Of a DNA stretch of 64,000 nt, positions 21,655 to 30,195 are shown piece after piece. The stretch spans positions 42,490,408 to 42,554,407 of the forward strand of contig JAJKFL010000003.1 in the NCBI GenBank assembly GCA_021186555.1, written 5' to 3'. Below the pieces are notes generated by a model. The model was not told where the DNA came from, ran no database searches, and worked only from the letters and a program-made list of their open reading frames with translations. A program made the translations under genes and the position numbers. Every line of letters starts with the position of its first letter. The stretch's first letter is position 1. This DNA is from Reticulitermes speratus. Taxonomy: Eukaryota; Arthropoda; Insecta; Blattodea; Rhinotermitidae.

Positions 21655-21865
21655 ACGAACAGGGAACCGGATAATTTAGGTTTGGTTCTCCTCACTGGCA
21701 CAGATTTCTCTTCTTCACAGCTTCCAGACCGATTCTAGGGCCCATATATCTTACCATCCACCGAGCACCAGGGGTTCTTGCCCTGGGGTGAAACGAACTG
21801 AAGCTGCTCACTCACCTCCATATACAGACCAGACTAAGAATTGTAGAGCTATTAACTCAATGCCT
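21655..21865 (+). mobile_element. Diverged SINE (family B)
   Basis: The family B blocks appear in order: TTTCTCTTCTTCACAGC, CCAGACCGATTCTAGGGCCC, CACCAGGGGTTCTTGCCC, GGGGTGAAACGAACTGAAG, then CCTCCATATACAGACC. The tRNA head is mostly unrecognisable, so this is an old copy. Confidence 0.55.
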
Positions 21866-22193
21866 TCAGTATTATAATGTGTGTGCTTAATAAAGCACAG
21901 ATAAATGTATCTGTGTATATATATAGCCTATTGTACATGCTCCATTCATATTTGTGTATTACAACATATTTAAATTAAAGATATATTTTTATTTAAGGGC
22001 AATGGAGCCGATTCCAGTGGCCGCGCGGTCTAAGGCGTGGGTCTATGGCTACTCGCATACTGGGATTGTGGGTTCGAATTCCGCCGGGGGCATGGATGTC
22101 TGTCTCTTGTGAGCGTTGTGTGTTGTCAGGTAGAGGTCTCTGCGACGGCTGGTCACTCGTCCAGAGGAGTCCTACCGAGTGTGGTGTTTCTAA

Positions 22194-22735
22194 AGCCAGG
22201 ATTAGACGGCGCGTGGCCCGTCCAGTGACGTGACGTCACTTGCTCGGCCAACAGATCGGAACAGAAAAGACAATCTGGCTACACGACGCGGCGCAGATCG
22301 GCAAATGGCGGACCAGCGGCCTTGCTCGGGTAGGTTCGGCTCGGCTTGTGGAATAAGTCGTGTTGTTCTATGAACTTAAAAATGTCCTCGTTTGACCACT
22401 CCATTCTAGCCAATACCAATTGTGGGACAGAAAGTTTCATTCTTCGCGCACCCCGACAGCAGAAAACAAAGACCAGACCTAAGTGTATACAGGCTTGGAC
22501 GAGACTGGCTTGGCGCGTACACTGCAAGCGCCGTGTAGCCGCAAAAGCTGCCCGCGCCTAGTCCCTTTGAGGATCGTGAAAAAACCGCTTCTGAGGCGAT
22601 CCAACGAGCCTCGCTCCACCATCACACGCCGCGCCGCGCCAGGCCGGTTACACGGCGCGTTTGAATACGATTCTTTGTCAATGACGTTAGTTATGACGTA
22701 AAACGAGCCGAGCCACGCGCCGTCTAATCCCGGCT
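22194..22735. mobile_element. 542-bp PIF/Harbinger-type MITE nested in a SINE
   Basis: Terminal inverted repeats of at least 24 bp begin AGCCAGGATTAGACGGCGCG on the left and, read from the other strand, AGCCGGGATTAGACGGCGCG on the right. The unit is flanked by TAA on both sides (22191-22193 and 22736-22738); a 3-bp TWA duplication is typical of PIF/Harbinger transposons. Deleting the unit and one TAA restores SINE continuity, which fixes both ends to the base. It is much more GC-rich than its surroundings. There is no transposase, so it is non-autonomous. A short MADF-like translation lies inside on the minus strand. Confidence 0.85.
22362..22404 (-). pseudogene. Possible MADF-domain N-terminal remnant
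   Basis: The minus-strand frame starting at ATG 22404 reads MEWSNEDIFKFIEQHDLF before turning into low-similarity sequence. It resembles the start of MADF DNA-binding domains (aromatic-Trp-Ser, then an acidic/hydrophobic helix with FIE). PIF/Harbinger elements encode a second Myb/SANT- or MADF-like protein, so the MITE may be an internal deletion of an autonomous element that kept its first coding exon. The match is short and from memory. Confidence 0.3.
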
Positions 22736-22923
22736 TAAGAAAGTGTGATCGTGAAGCCTCGAAAAGTGAGGCGGCCTTGGCCTCCAAAGGGCTGTCGAGC
22801 CATTTAAAAAAAAGGACAATGAAAATAAACGGAGAAAGGGATATTAGAAAACTGTTATGTCAGAGATTATACAAAAACGTGTGTAGCCAAAGGCGTGGAG
22901 GAATGAAAGAAGCTAAAAATAAA

Positions 22924-23188
22924 GCAAAAGATGATTTCAGGCTTCCGCCGCGATGTTGATGAGATCTGCGCTCTTCTGGGATATTACGCGGCGTGGCGTG
23001 GTAATTGTTTACCGACGTTTCGGGACAATGTATCGGTCCCATTTTCACGGGTCAAGAGTCCGAGTAGGAAAGTAGGACTCTTGACTAGTGAAGATGGGAC
23101 CGATACGTTGTTCCGAAACATCGGTAAACAATTACCAAACAACGCCGCGTAATATCCCAGAAGAGCGCAGATCTCAACGCATAAGATG
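22924..23188. mobile_element. Palindromic element, WDITRRR type, copy 2
   Basis: Inverted repeat 22961-23175 with a short unpaired centre (GAGTAGGAAAG). The arms carry ATATTACGCGGCG, GTTTACCGACGTTTCGG and GGGTCAAGAGTCC as in the copy at 7198-7439. The left tail CAGGCTTCCGCCGCGATG is present and the right lacks it, as in copy 1. The flanks GCAAAAGATG (22924-22933) and GCATAAGATG (23179-23188) are a probable 10-bp target-site duplication. Two copies with the same ends, the same one-sided tail and different duplications define this as one transposing unit of about 220-245 bp. Confidence 0.87.
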
Positions 23189-23860
23189 GCACACAGTGCC
23201 AAACAATACTGTGATTGTTGAACGCTAAATCATTCCGCCTGTGTTAAACTAAAACTGTCGAAGAATTTTTAATTAAAGTGTACACCAATCACATTCTGCA
23301 GCACCAAGAACCATTTTCGAGATGATCGAATTATAGTTTCGAGCTGATTAAAACCGCACAATGGCCGCTCAGTCACTATATAAGTTTCACATGCACCTAC
23401 TCCTAGGTTAATATTGCTAGATTCTTACAGCTCACCAAGTCACATAATTTGCCTATGTGAACTGCAATTATTCTTCTTCTGTTCTCACTAAAAGTTGTCA
23501 TTATTTCATCACGCTGCATTAATATCTCTACGCCACAGTACTTCCAGGCTTTGGTATATACGTAGATCTCACTAGGTCAGCTACAATGTACGTTTCTTAA
23601 CGATCTGAAACATTTGCAGAGGGTATTTCTAAAGAAATACGCCTCTTTCTCTTCACATTTCATCCTCATTATTTCCATTTCAACCACGTCCATTCGTCCT
23701 GCCATCTTCACTCTTGCTCATTATGTCTCTCGCAGCATCCCAAACCCTCCCCTCACCCCCCTCATCATTATTCTTTCCTGCACGGATTCGCTCTTTTACT
23801 TTTTATGTTTTGAGACTTCGTCGATATCTTTGACGCGATGTTCATTCCACCAAAACTTGC
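23189..23860. other. Unassigned
   Basis: Between the palindrome and the minisatellite I see no recognisable repeat or coding signal. The 3' part (23640-23830) is pyrimidine-rich. Confidence 0.45.
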
Positions 23861-24490
23861 AACTCGGCATGATGTTGTCTGACACTGAAGTACTGTGCCG
23901 ACGTTTCGAATGACTGTCTTCTTAACTCGGCATGATGTTGTCTGATACTGAAGTACTGTGCCGACGTTTCGGATGTCTGCCTTCTTAAATCGGCATGATG
24001 TTGTCTGATACTGAAGTACTGTGCCGACGTTTCGAATGACTGCATTCTTAACTCGGCATGATGTTGTCTGACACTGAAGTACTGTGCCGACGTTTCGAAT
24101 GACTGCCTTCTTAACTCGGCATGATGTTGTCTGATACTGAAGTACTGTGCCGACGTTTCGAATGACTGCATTCTTAACTCGGCATGATGTTGTCTGACAC
24201 TGAAGTACTGTGCCGACGTTTCGGATGTCTGCCTTCTTAACTCGCCATGATATTGTCTGACACTGAAGTACTGTGCCGACGTTTCGAATGACTGCCTTCT
24301 TAACTCGGCATGATGTTGTCTGACACTGAAGTACTGTGCCGACGTTTCGAATGACTGCCTTCTTAACTCGGCATGATGTTGTCTGACACTGAAGTACTGT
24401 GCCGACGTTTCGAATGACTGCTTTCTTAACTCGGCATGATGTTATCTGACACTGAAGTACTGTGCCGACGTTACGAATGACTGCCTTCTT
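23861..24490. repeat. Minisatellite: ten 63-bp units
   Basis: Exactly ten units start at 23861, 23924, 23987, 24050, 24113, 24176, 24239, 24302, 24365 and 24428. Each begins AACTCGGCATGATGTTGTCT and contains GTGCCGACGTTTCGAATG. Divergence is low. Because 63 is a multiple of three, the minus strand stays open for 280 codons as a 21-residue repeat (KKAVIRNVGTVLQCQTTSCRV). I read this as an artefact, not a protein gene. The unit shares CCGACGTTTCG with the adjacent half palindrome and may have been amplified from it. Confidence 0.97.
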
Positions 24491-24620
24491 TTGAGTTTCG
24501 ATTTTTCCGCCGCGGCGTAACCAAGGGTTATACTCTCCTGGAATATAACGCTGCTCCGATGGGTAATACGATTCCGACGTTTCGAGGCACCGTATTTTTC
24601 TCATCTTCAAGACTAAAAAT
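24491..24620 (-). mobile_element. Single arm of a related palindromic element
   Basis: Following the array, the order TTTTTCCGCCGCGGCG, CTCCTGGAATATAACGCTGC, ATTCCGACGTTTCGAGG, CTCATCTTCAAGAC parallels the left half of the 22.9 kb element. Translated on the minus strand it begins MKMRKIRCLETSESYY, which lines up with MKMGPIHCPETSVNNY from the 22.9 kb copy. On the minus strand it also has TGAAGA, T, GAG...CTC, GAAAC. Only one arm is present; the array seems to have replaced the other. Confidence 0.65.
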
Positions 24621-25620
24621 ATTCCAAAAGAACGGTATCTTCTTCTACTTTCTTCCTAGGGTAAACAGAATTATCTCGTACAATTTTATTTTTCATATTT
24701 TTATGTATCTTTTCTAAGACATGAAATCAGTTACTTGGGAATTAACGTAAATTTTGAGAATACATATCAGAATATTTTAATGTCTCCCAAACTTTTCCAA
24801 TTAAGTCATGCTGCTAAGCGTTTGACCAACCTTAAATCCTGCTCGAGGTTGTGTAGTCTAGTTTCATTAATGTGACAGCTGCGACAATATCTAAAAAAAA
24901 ACTACTGGCGTTTTGCTACCACATTTTAAAATGATTCATGTATGACGATTAATGTAATTGCAGTTCTAATAAACATGGGAAGGAATAGCGATTCTTCTGC
25001 CCTACGACGTTGCCTGCTTCTGTCTCATTCCCTCTCTATCTCTTGTATGGATTCTAGGTGACTGTAACTGTTTCTGCAGTACATAAGAGCCTACGTCCAT
25101 CTGTGTTTTCGTTCTTGGAGAGCCACTTATTTCAAAAGTGGTCATTCTGTAGTAATACTCTTTTGAAGCACGTAAAATTGATCAATGGAAATATTAGTAA
25201 AAATACTGTCACATCCAAATCATTTTAATAAGGCAGGCCATGTTTATTAAACTTCTTATATTTCACGCCAAAAGACTGCAAATCTTGTGAACAGATTTAT
25301 CATTTACAGTTTGGACAATTCTAAATTTTAATGATAGATGAAGGTGATACTACATTTTCCCTTCATATTTTTCGGAAATTTTAATTACTCAAACAAAGAC
25401 TTTTGTTGTCTGCTGTAAAATATTTTTATCAATATTCATAATACTTGTTCATTTATAAAACTATGGTTTCCATGCATTTGGGGTTTACATGATTCTTGTC
25501 ATGTTAAATACGTATTTAACGACGGCAAAATTCGGAATATCGCTGACCGATTCACCTATTATTGGCGTCAAGCCATATGAAGTTTCGAACCGATATTACA
25601 GAAACTTTACAACTGACATA
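24621..25620. other. Unassigned AT-rich DNA
   Basis: No repeat family, splice pair or coding signature recognised. Confidence 0.5.
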
Positions 25621-25671
25621 AAAAGTAAATCAGTATCTGTCCAAACACAACTTAATTCTATTTATTGTAAA

Positions 25672-25712
25672 GAACTACATGTTTCGACCTATCTCTATTC
25701 ATCCTCAGGTCC
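25672..25712 (-). ncRNA. Hammerhead-like motif, left arm of 25.6 kb palindrome
   Basis: Minus strand: stem I GGAC pairs with GTTC (one G-U); core CTGAGGA; extra T; a hairpin region GAATAGAGATAGGTC whose right half matches an ancestral GACCT/AGGTC stem; GAAA; self-complementary ACATGT; A at the cleavage position. The core bases all fit CUGANGA...GAAA. Confidence 0.45.
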
Positions 25713-25775
25713 ACAGTTGGTCTTTAGAACATAATAAGGAAATTTCTCCCTTAATATGTTTTAAAGAACAACTGT

Positions 25776-25816
25776 GAATCTGAGGATGACCTGAGATAGA
25801 TCGAAACATGTAGTTC
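25776..25816 (+). ncRNA. Hammerhead-like motif, right arm of 25.6 kb palindrome
   Basis: Stem I GAAT (25776-25779) pairs with GTTC (25813-25816) using one G-U. Core CTGAGGA (25780-25786), extra T, stem II GACCT-GAGAT-AGATC with one mismatch, GAAA (25803-25806), ACATGT, A. Stem I differs from the left arm (GAAT here, GGAC there), yet both pair with the same GTTC. Confidence 0.48.
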
Positions 25817-25868
25817 TATATGATAAATAGAATTTAGTTGTGTTTGGACAGATACTGATTTATTTTTT

Positions 25869-27222
25869 GTGCTATTAACAACACAACGGGATGACATTCT
25901 TTAAAATCAGGTACTGATGTGTATACCGATTGGATCTGTTTAGCGTCTGGTGTTTTCTATACATTATTCAAGTACATTATTAAATTCAGTCTTAAAATGT
26001 CTTTACTGACTATTTAATTGACTTCAGCAATAAATATAATAAGAGATTCAAATAAGGCGACCTACGGGTGATTCAACAGGCGCACAGCAAAAACTTGTGT
26101 TATAGAAATTATAAATAGAAATGAATCACTAATTCTGTACACACCAATTTATAACCTGCTATAAATTGCAGTATTTGACGAAAGTAAGCTTCATGGTTTT
26201 TTCTTCCAGAACCTGTTGCGTTACTATACGTTACCGTTAGACACAGAAGATCTAACACTGATGCGTCACTGTGAACCTCACTCCATGAAACCTATGCGGA
26301 AAACCACCTCAAGGTCGGTACGTTTTAAAGAAATAAAACAGACTTCAAACTGCTCTATACATATGTGTAGTTGTAACGCAGTTTACTGCAATTTAAAACG
26401 CAAGGAAGACAGCGCAGACCAAGCAGAAATAACCACCAGCATCCTACTGACACGCTACCAGAAGAGAAAGGCGGGAAGAAAAACGAGACGGACGTCACAC
26501 ACACACACACACACAGGCGCAGAAAGATTTTTAAATCGTTTCGTACAAAAGCGCGAACCACACACACACACACACACACACAAAACACTATTTTCGGTAA
26601 CACCACTATAATCTGTGTGTATTATGTTGGTTGTCGAGGAAAAGACGTTGTTTATCTCCGCGGAGAAATATAGTTTCTAACAAGGAAATTAATGGCGATA
26701 CAAGCGATGGCATCTCGACGCTGAAGTTCAGTTGTTCACGTGCTTAATATCCCAAAGCAGAGTCGTTACTAGATTCAGGCCTACCATCTACTTGGTAGCA
26801 GTTTAAAAAAGAAATTTTTCCTCTAAATATTTTATTTATATTTTTTATTTCTTCAGAACAATAGGCGATTATTTTCCGACAAGACTTTAAACTGCTGGTA
26901 TTTATAAGGACGCTTTTTTTCTCTCTAAGGTAAGGATATGGATTAAACCGGCCATGGTATATACTCTACTTTTGCCCTTAGCAACTGAGGAAAACCACGA
27001 AATACCTCTGTCAGGATAATGGCTGTTTTGACTGAGATAGAACCTAGTACCTTCAAATTCAATTCAGAATCATTACAGCTTGAAACAAAATTGATCGGTA
27101 GCGTTTTCTTAATTAACCGCTCAAAGCCGTGAGCAACTTTATTCCGTAAACGACCCACATAGGATAATGTGTGCAAAGGTTTCTGTGATTCACGCAACAA
27201 GTATGGATTATATCCCTAAATA
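25869..27222. other. Unassigned, with CA microsatellites
   Basis: A good acceptor-like tract (tggttttttcttccag) ends at 26209 and the plus frame stays open to about 26611. However, no strong donor follows and the frame runs into His-Thr codons from CA repeats, so I do not call an exon. Confidence 0.4.
26496..26582 (+). repeat. Two CA dinucleotide microsatellites
   Basis: CA runs at about 26496-26516 and 26559-26582, separated by 42 bases of unique sequence. Confidence 0.93.
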
Positions 27223-27502
27223 GGGGGCCAGGATAGCGTAGTCGATGTAGCGACTATCTACGAGCTGGACGGTTCGGGGTTCGAAATCTGGTGGATGCAA
27301 AGTTTTCTCTTCTCAACACTCATCCAGACCCATCCTGGAGCCCAACCAGCCTCCTGCGTAATGGGTACATGGCTGTTTCCTCGGGGTAAAACGGCCGGGG
27401 CGTGAAGTTGACCACCCACCCACATATAGCGACGAGGTTAAAATAGAGCAGGGCTAACCTCCAGTCCTCCTGTGCCCCTGTATGCCTGTTACGTGGAAAA
27501 CG
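27223..27502 (+). mobile_element. SINE (family B)
   Basis: tRNA-like head GGCCAGGATAGCGTAGTCG with B box GGGGTTCGAAATC. The body has TTTTCTCTTCTCAACAC, CCAGACCCATCCTGGAGCCC, AGCCTCCTGCGTAATGGG, CGGGGTAAAACGGCCGGGGC and GTTGACCACCCACCC. The tail ends near GTTACGTGG. It is one of the two most complete copies of this family here, on the same strand as 39743-40034. Confidence 0.75.
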
Positions 27503-28489
27503 TACGTTGTTAAACAGAATATCGTACTTTGTCTTCTTAATGCAGGAAGTGTGTTTTCTGTGACACTTAAAATGACTTTTTACATATAATTTATAAATTT
27601 CAGTCTTTAAAGCGTTATTAGGATGTTGCTGATAATAATGGGTGGTGCATGAAAAGGATTTTAGAAGGAACTGCAAATGAAATATAATTCTGTTCCAGTG
27701 AATCGGTCAGTAATCAAACTAATGTTTCGTGCGTGTCTGATGGGTCCATTACCTACGTTCTTAACCATCACTAGAAGTCCTGTTATTTTAAAAATGTGGT
27801 ATTATTTCTAAAATGCGAAACAAGGCCTTCTATAAATCAATTTCCCAGCCTGGGATCACACGTGTGCAACAGCCGAGGCCATGCATGGATTTCCTACGTG
27901 CTCTGTGTTCCTTTTAGCTGGATAGGAGAGCCCTGCTGTGATATATTCCATTAGAATCGAGTCACAAATGCTATTGGCATCGTGTTCATATCTCTGAAAT
28001 TCCCCCCACCCTTCTCTCTCCCTCCTCGTACTACATTTGGCATAGCTGATACACTGCAGCATATGGCTTTTGTTTCCTATACGGTGCGCGAGACAGAAAT
28101 AGATAGCTGTATATTTTTTTATTATAGTATATTTTTCATTATCCTCCCTTTTCCTCTCTCTTAGCTCTTGCGTTTCAGTCTGCTGCTGACGTGCAGTACC
28201 AACCTGCAAAAACTCACTTCCACATCGCCAGTGGAACATTAGTATACATTTAGCCTGTTTGTTAATTGTTAAATATTCTGTAGCTTTTATATGCGTAAGA
28301 TTTAAGAGTGATATGCGAAAAAAATATTGCTGGAATAGATGAAACAAATTTTATATTCTAATTGTAGCACAATTTCCTTCCTTAAAAGCAAAAGTAAGCT
28401 TGTGAAATTACCATGCATTCTGTTTGTCTCCGTGTGTCTGCCTTGCAATTTTTAAAACAGCTGGCCAAATTTCACGAAACTTGCTACGA
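27503..28489. other. Unassigned, with a 163-codon open frame
   Basis: The minus-strand frame 27856-28347 is open for 163 codons, the longest not caused by tandem repeats. I recognise no domain, signal peptide or membrane segment, and the reverse strand here has long pyrimidine tracts. A frame of this length is near what chance can give in 64 kb. A strong acceptor-like tract (tcctcccttttcctctctct, then tag) ends near 28165 on the plus strand without a donor. Confidence 0.3.
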
Positions 28490-28652
28490 AATTACGTCAT
28501 TATAGCCGACTCCGAAGTCAGAGGTTTGAGGAGCCCCTAGAACCGGTATGGACGTTTTGGAGAAGAGAAAAATCTCATGGACCGTACTGGTATTCGAAAC
28601 CCGGACCATGCACTCCGTAGGCCAGTCGCTATACCGACTATGCTCCTGTGAC
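28490..28652 (-). mobile_element. SINE (family B), 3' truncated
   Basis: Minus strand: head GCATAGTCGGTATAGCGACT, B-box region CCGGGTTTCGAATACC, then GAGATTTTTCTCTTCTCC, CCATACCGGTTCTAGGGGC and TCAAACCTCTGACTTCGG. The order matches family B, but the second half of the body is missing. Confidence 0.58.
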
Positions 28653-29715
28653 ATGAAGTCTACTTGGGACTCCCTTTTTCTAGTGTGCATCGCTAAATCA
28701 AGAGTATTCCTTGCGAAGTCTATAAACTGATGCTACGGTGTGAGAGAATTCAGACTGGCGGGTGACACACACAGCATTTGAACATGACCTGAACCCCCTG
28801 TTCTTTCGAACACTTCTGTACTAACCTTTTGCCTCACGTCACTCTTAACACGTTAAGTTGTTTCTCCTCTTCACTGCCTAGCTCTGAAATTGTCCAGGCT
28901 TTCCCTTGCTTCGTTTTAGTAACAATTTACATTACTGTGTATCCCCTTTTACTAGTTCTAGTCAAAAATTGACCGTCGTAATGCTGTCTATTGATTGCTG
29001 TGTGTATTAATTTTGCCAAACAATGAACCAATAAGGCAGGGGTGCACACATCCCGGGGTCTATGTCGCCGTGGCGAATAAATTTTCACGGTGCCACTTAA
29101 TATTTTTGGATCCCCAGCACGCAATTTGCTTCGTGTAAACTTTCTAGAGCGTACAATTTTGAGATGGCTGCTAGATGTTTCGAAAGACGTGCATTCGTGC
29201 CGTAAGGTATGTGTTAGATATGCCAGGAAATGGTGCTCGTGTTCTGTTCTTCACAAGTGCACAAACACATAGGAAATTTAGAGTATAATTCAGAATACAA
29301 TAATGAAACAACTGGTTTATTTTCTTCCAAAAGAGCTATTTTTATGCAAATATCTAAATAACGCGACTTTAAGTAGTGAAGAGAAGAAAGACAGAAGAAT
29401 CAATTTAAAAGGAAAAGTAACCTAAAGAGATAACAACTGCAAAAGACAATTGGTTTCTAAAGTGTATTCCATGCCAATGATCGAAAAATTAAAATGAATA
29501 ATTTTATGGTAGACTTAGAGAAGTACTGAGACATGTACAATACAGATCCGCCACTGTAATATCAAGATTGGGGTTAAACATGTCTGTGCCATATCATGAG
29601 AAACAGACGGCCAAGAATGTGCTGGCTGCAGAGCATACTTCATAAGGTGCCTAAAAATTTAAGCATCATACCAATAAGAGCTCTAGACTAAAAGTTTAAA
29701 AAAATTATGTGAAAT
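28653..29715. other. Unassigned
   Basis: No family or gene recognised. A palindrome-like GTGGCGAATAAATTTTCACG near 29070-29090 is too imperfect to call. Confidence 0.45.
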
Positions 29716-30195
29716 GTTCATTCATTCATCCTGTTGTCTTACGACAGGTCCAAAGCGAGTTCTCCACAGAGTGCGATCTAGTGCTTCCTCTTTCAATATC
29801 CAGTATCCCTTTTGCCTTAAGGTCATCCAGTAGCTGCTTACTTCTTCCGCATATTTCCGTCATTTCTATCCTTTCCTCTATCTTTCCTTTAATCACGTGT
29901 TTTAGAAGGCAGTTTCTACGCAAGATGTGACCAATCCAGTTAGCCTTCCTTCATTTTATTGTTTGTAGGATATTCCTCTCCTCCTTGACTCTTGGTAGTA
30001 CTTCTTCATTTCTTACACGATCGGTCCGACTGATCTTCTCCATTCTTCTCCAGCACCACGTTTCAAAACTTTCCAGGTACTTCTGATCTACTTTCCGACG
30101 TGTCCAATTTTCAGCATCATACAAAGCTATGTTCCAAATGTAGCATTTTACTAGTTTCTTCTTTAAATTTAAGTCTATTTTACTCATATATCTGT
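29716..30195 (-). pseudogene. LINE remnant, C-terminal end of reverse transcriptase ORF (copy 2)
   Basis: Minus-strand translation gives KKLVKCYIWNIALYDAENW, then WCWRRMEKISRTDRVRNEEV, then in another frame RRNCLLKHVIKGKIEERIEM and SKQLLDDLKAKG. This is the C-terminal end of the same non-LTR element family as 12093-12605, and the DNA aligns almost throughout. The frame breaks near 29950 and again after QLLDDLK, so it is non-functional. The catalytic polymerase and endonuclease regions are absent. Copies of such elements are the likely source of enzyme for the SINEs, although no tail shared with the SINEs is visible. Confidence 0.8.

Larger units (their letters stand above)
22005..22811 (+). 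mobile_element. SINE (family A) split by a later insertion
   Basis: The 5' part (22005-22193) has A box GCGCGGTCTAAGGCGTGGG, B box GGGTTCGAATTCC and the family A body up to CCTACCGAGTGTGGTG. The 3' part (22736-22811) resumes with GTGTGATCGTGAAGCCTCGA and ends in an A run. Joined, the two match the order of the intact copy at 16588-16848. The outer flanks AAGGGCAATG (21995-22004) and AAGGACAATG (22812-22821) are a 10-bp target-site duplication with one mismatch. The interruption is the MITE at 22194-22735, so the SINE is the older insertion. Confidence 0.9.
25621..25868. mobile_element. Palindromic element with hammerhead-like arms (second family)
   Basis: The arms are reverse complements over about 115 bp: the left starts TAAATCAGTATCTGTCC near 25625, the right ends GGACAGATACTGATTTA near 25863, and a loop of about nine bases (AAATTTCTC) lies near 25741. 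The sequence is unrelated to the 19.6 kb palindrome except for a shared block order around CATGTTTCGACCTA and ATCCTCAGG. I found no convincing flanking duplication. No protein is encoded. Confidence 0.85.

Noticed and set aside
23768-24610. A 280-codon minus-strand open frame with 21-residue repeats
   Set aside because: It exists because the 63-bp minisatellite unit is a multiple of three. Its ends fall in a palindromic-element arm and it has no domain or splice support.
26210-26611. Possible exon after a good acceptor at 26209
   Set aside because: No strong donor, and the frame continues into CA-repeat-encoded His-Thr runs.
26655-26666. Perfect palindrome TCTCCGCGGAGA
   Set aside because: Twelve bases without repeat or context. 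Expected occasionally by chance.
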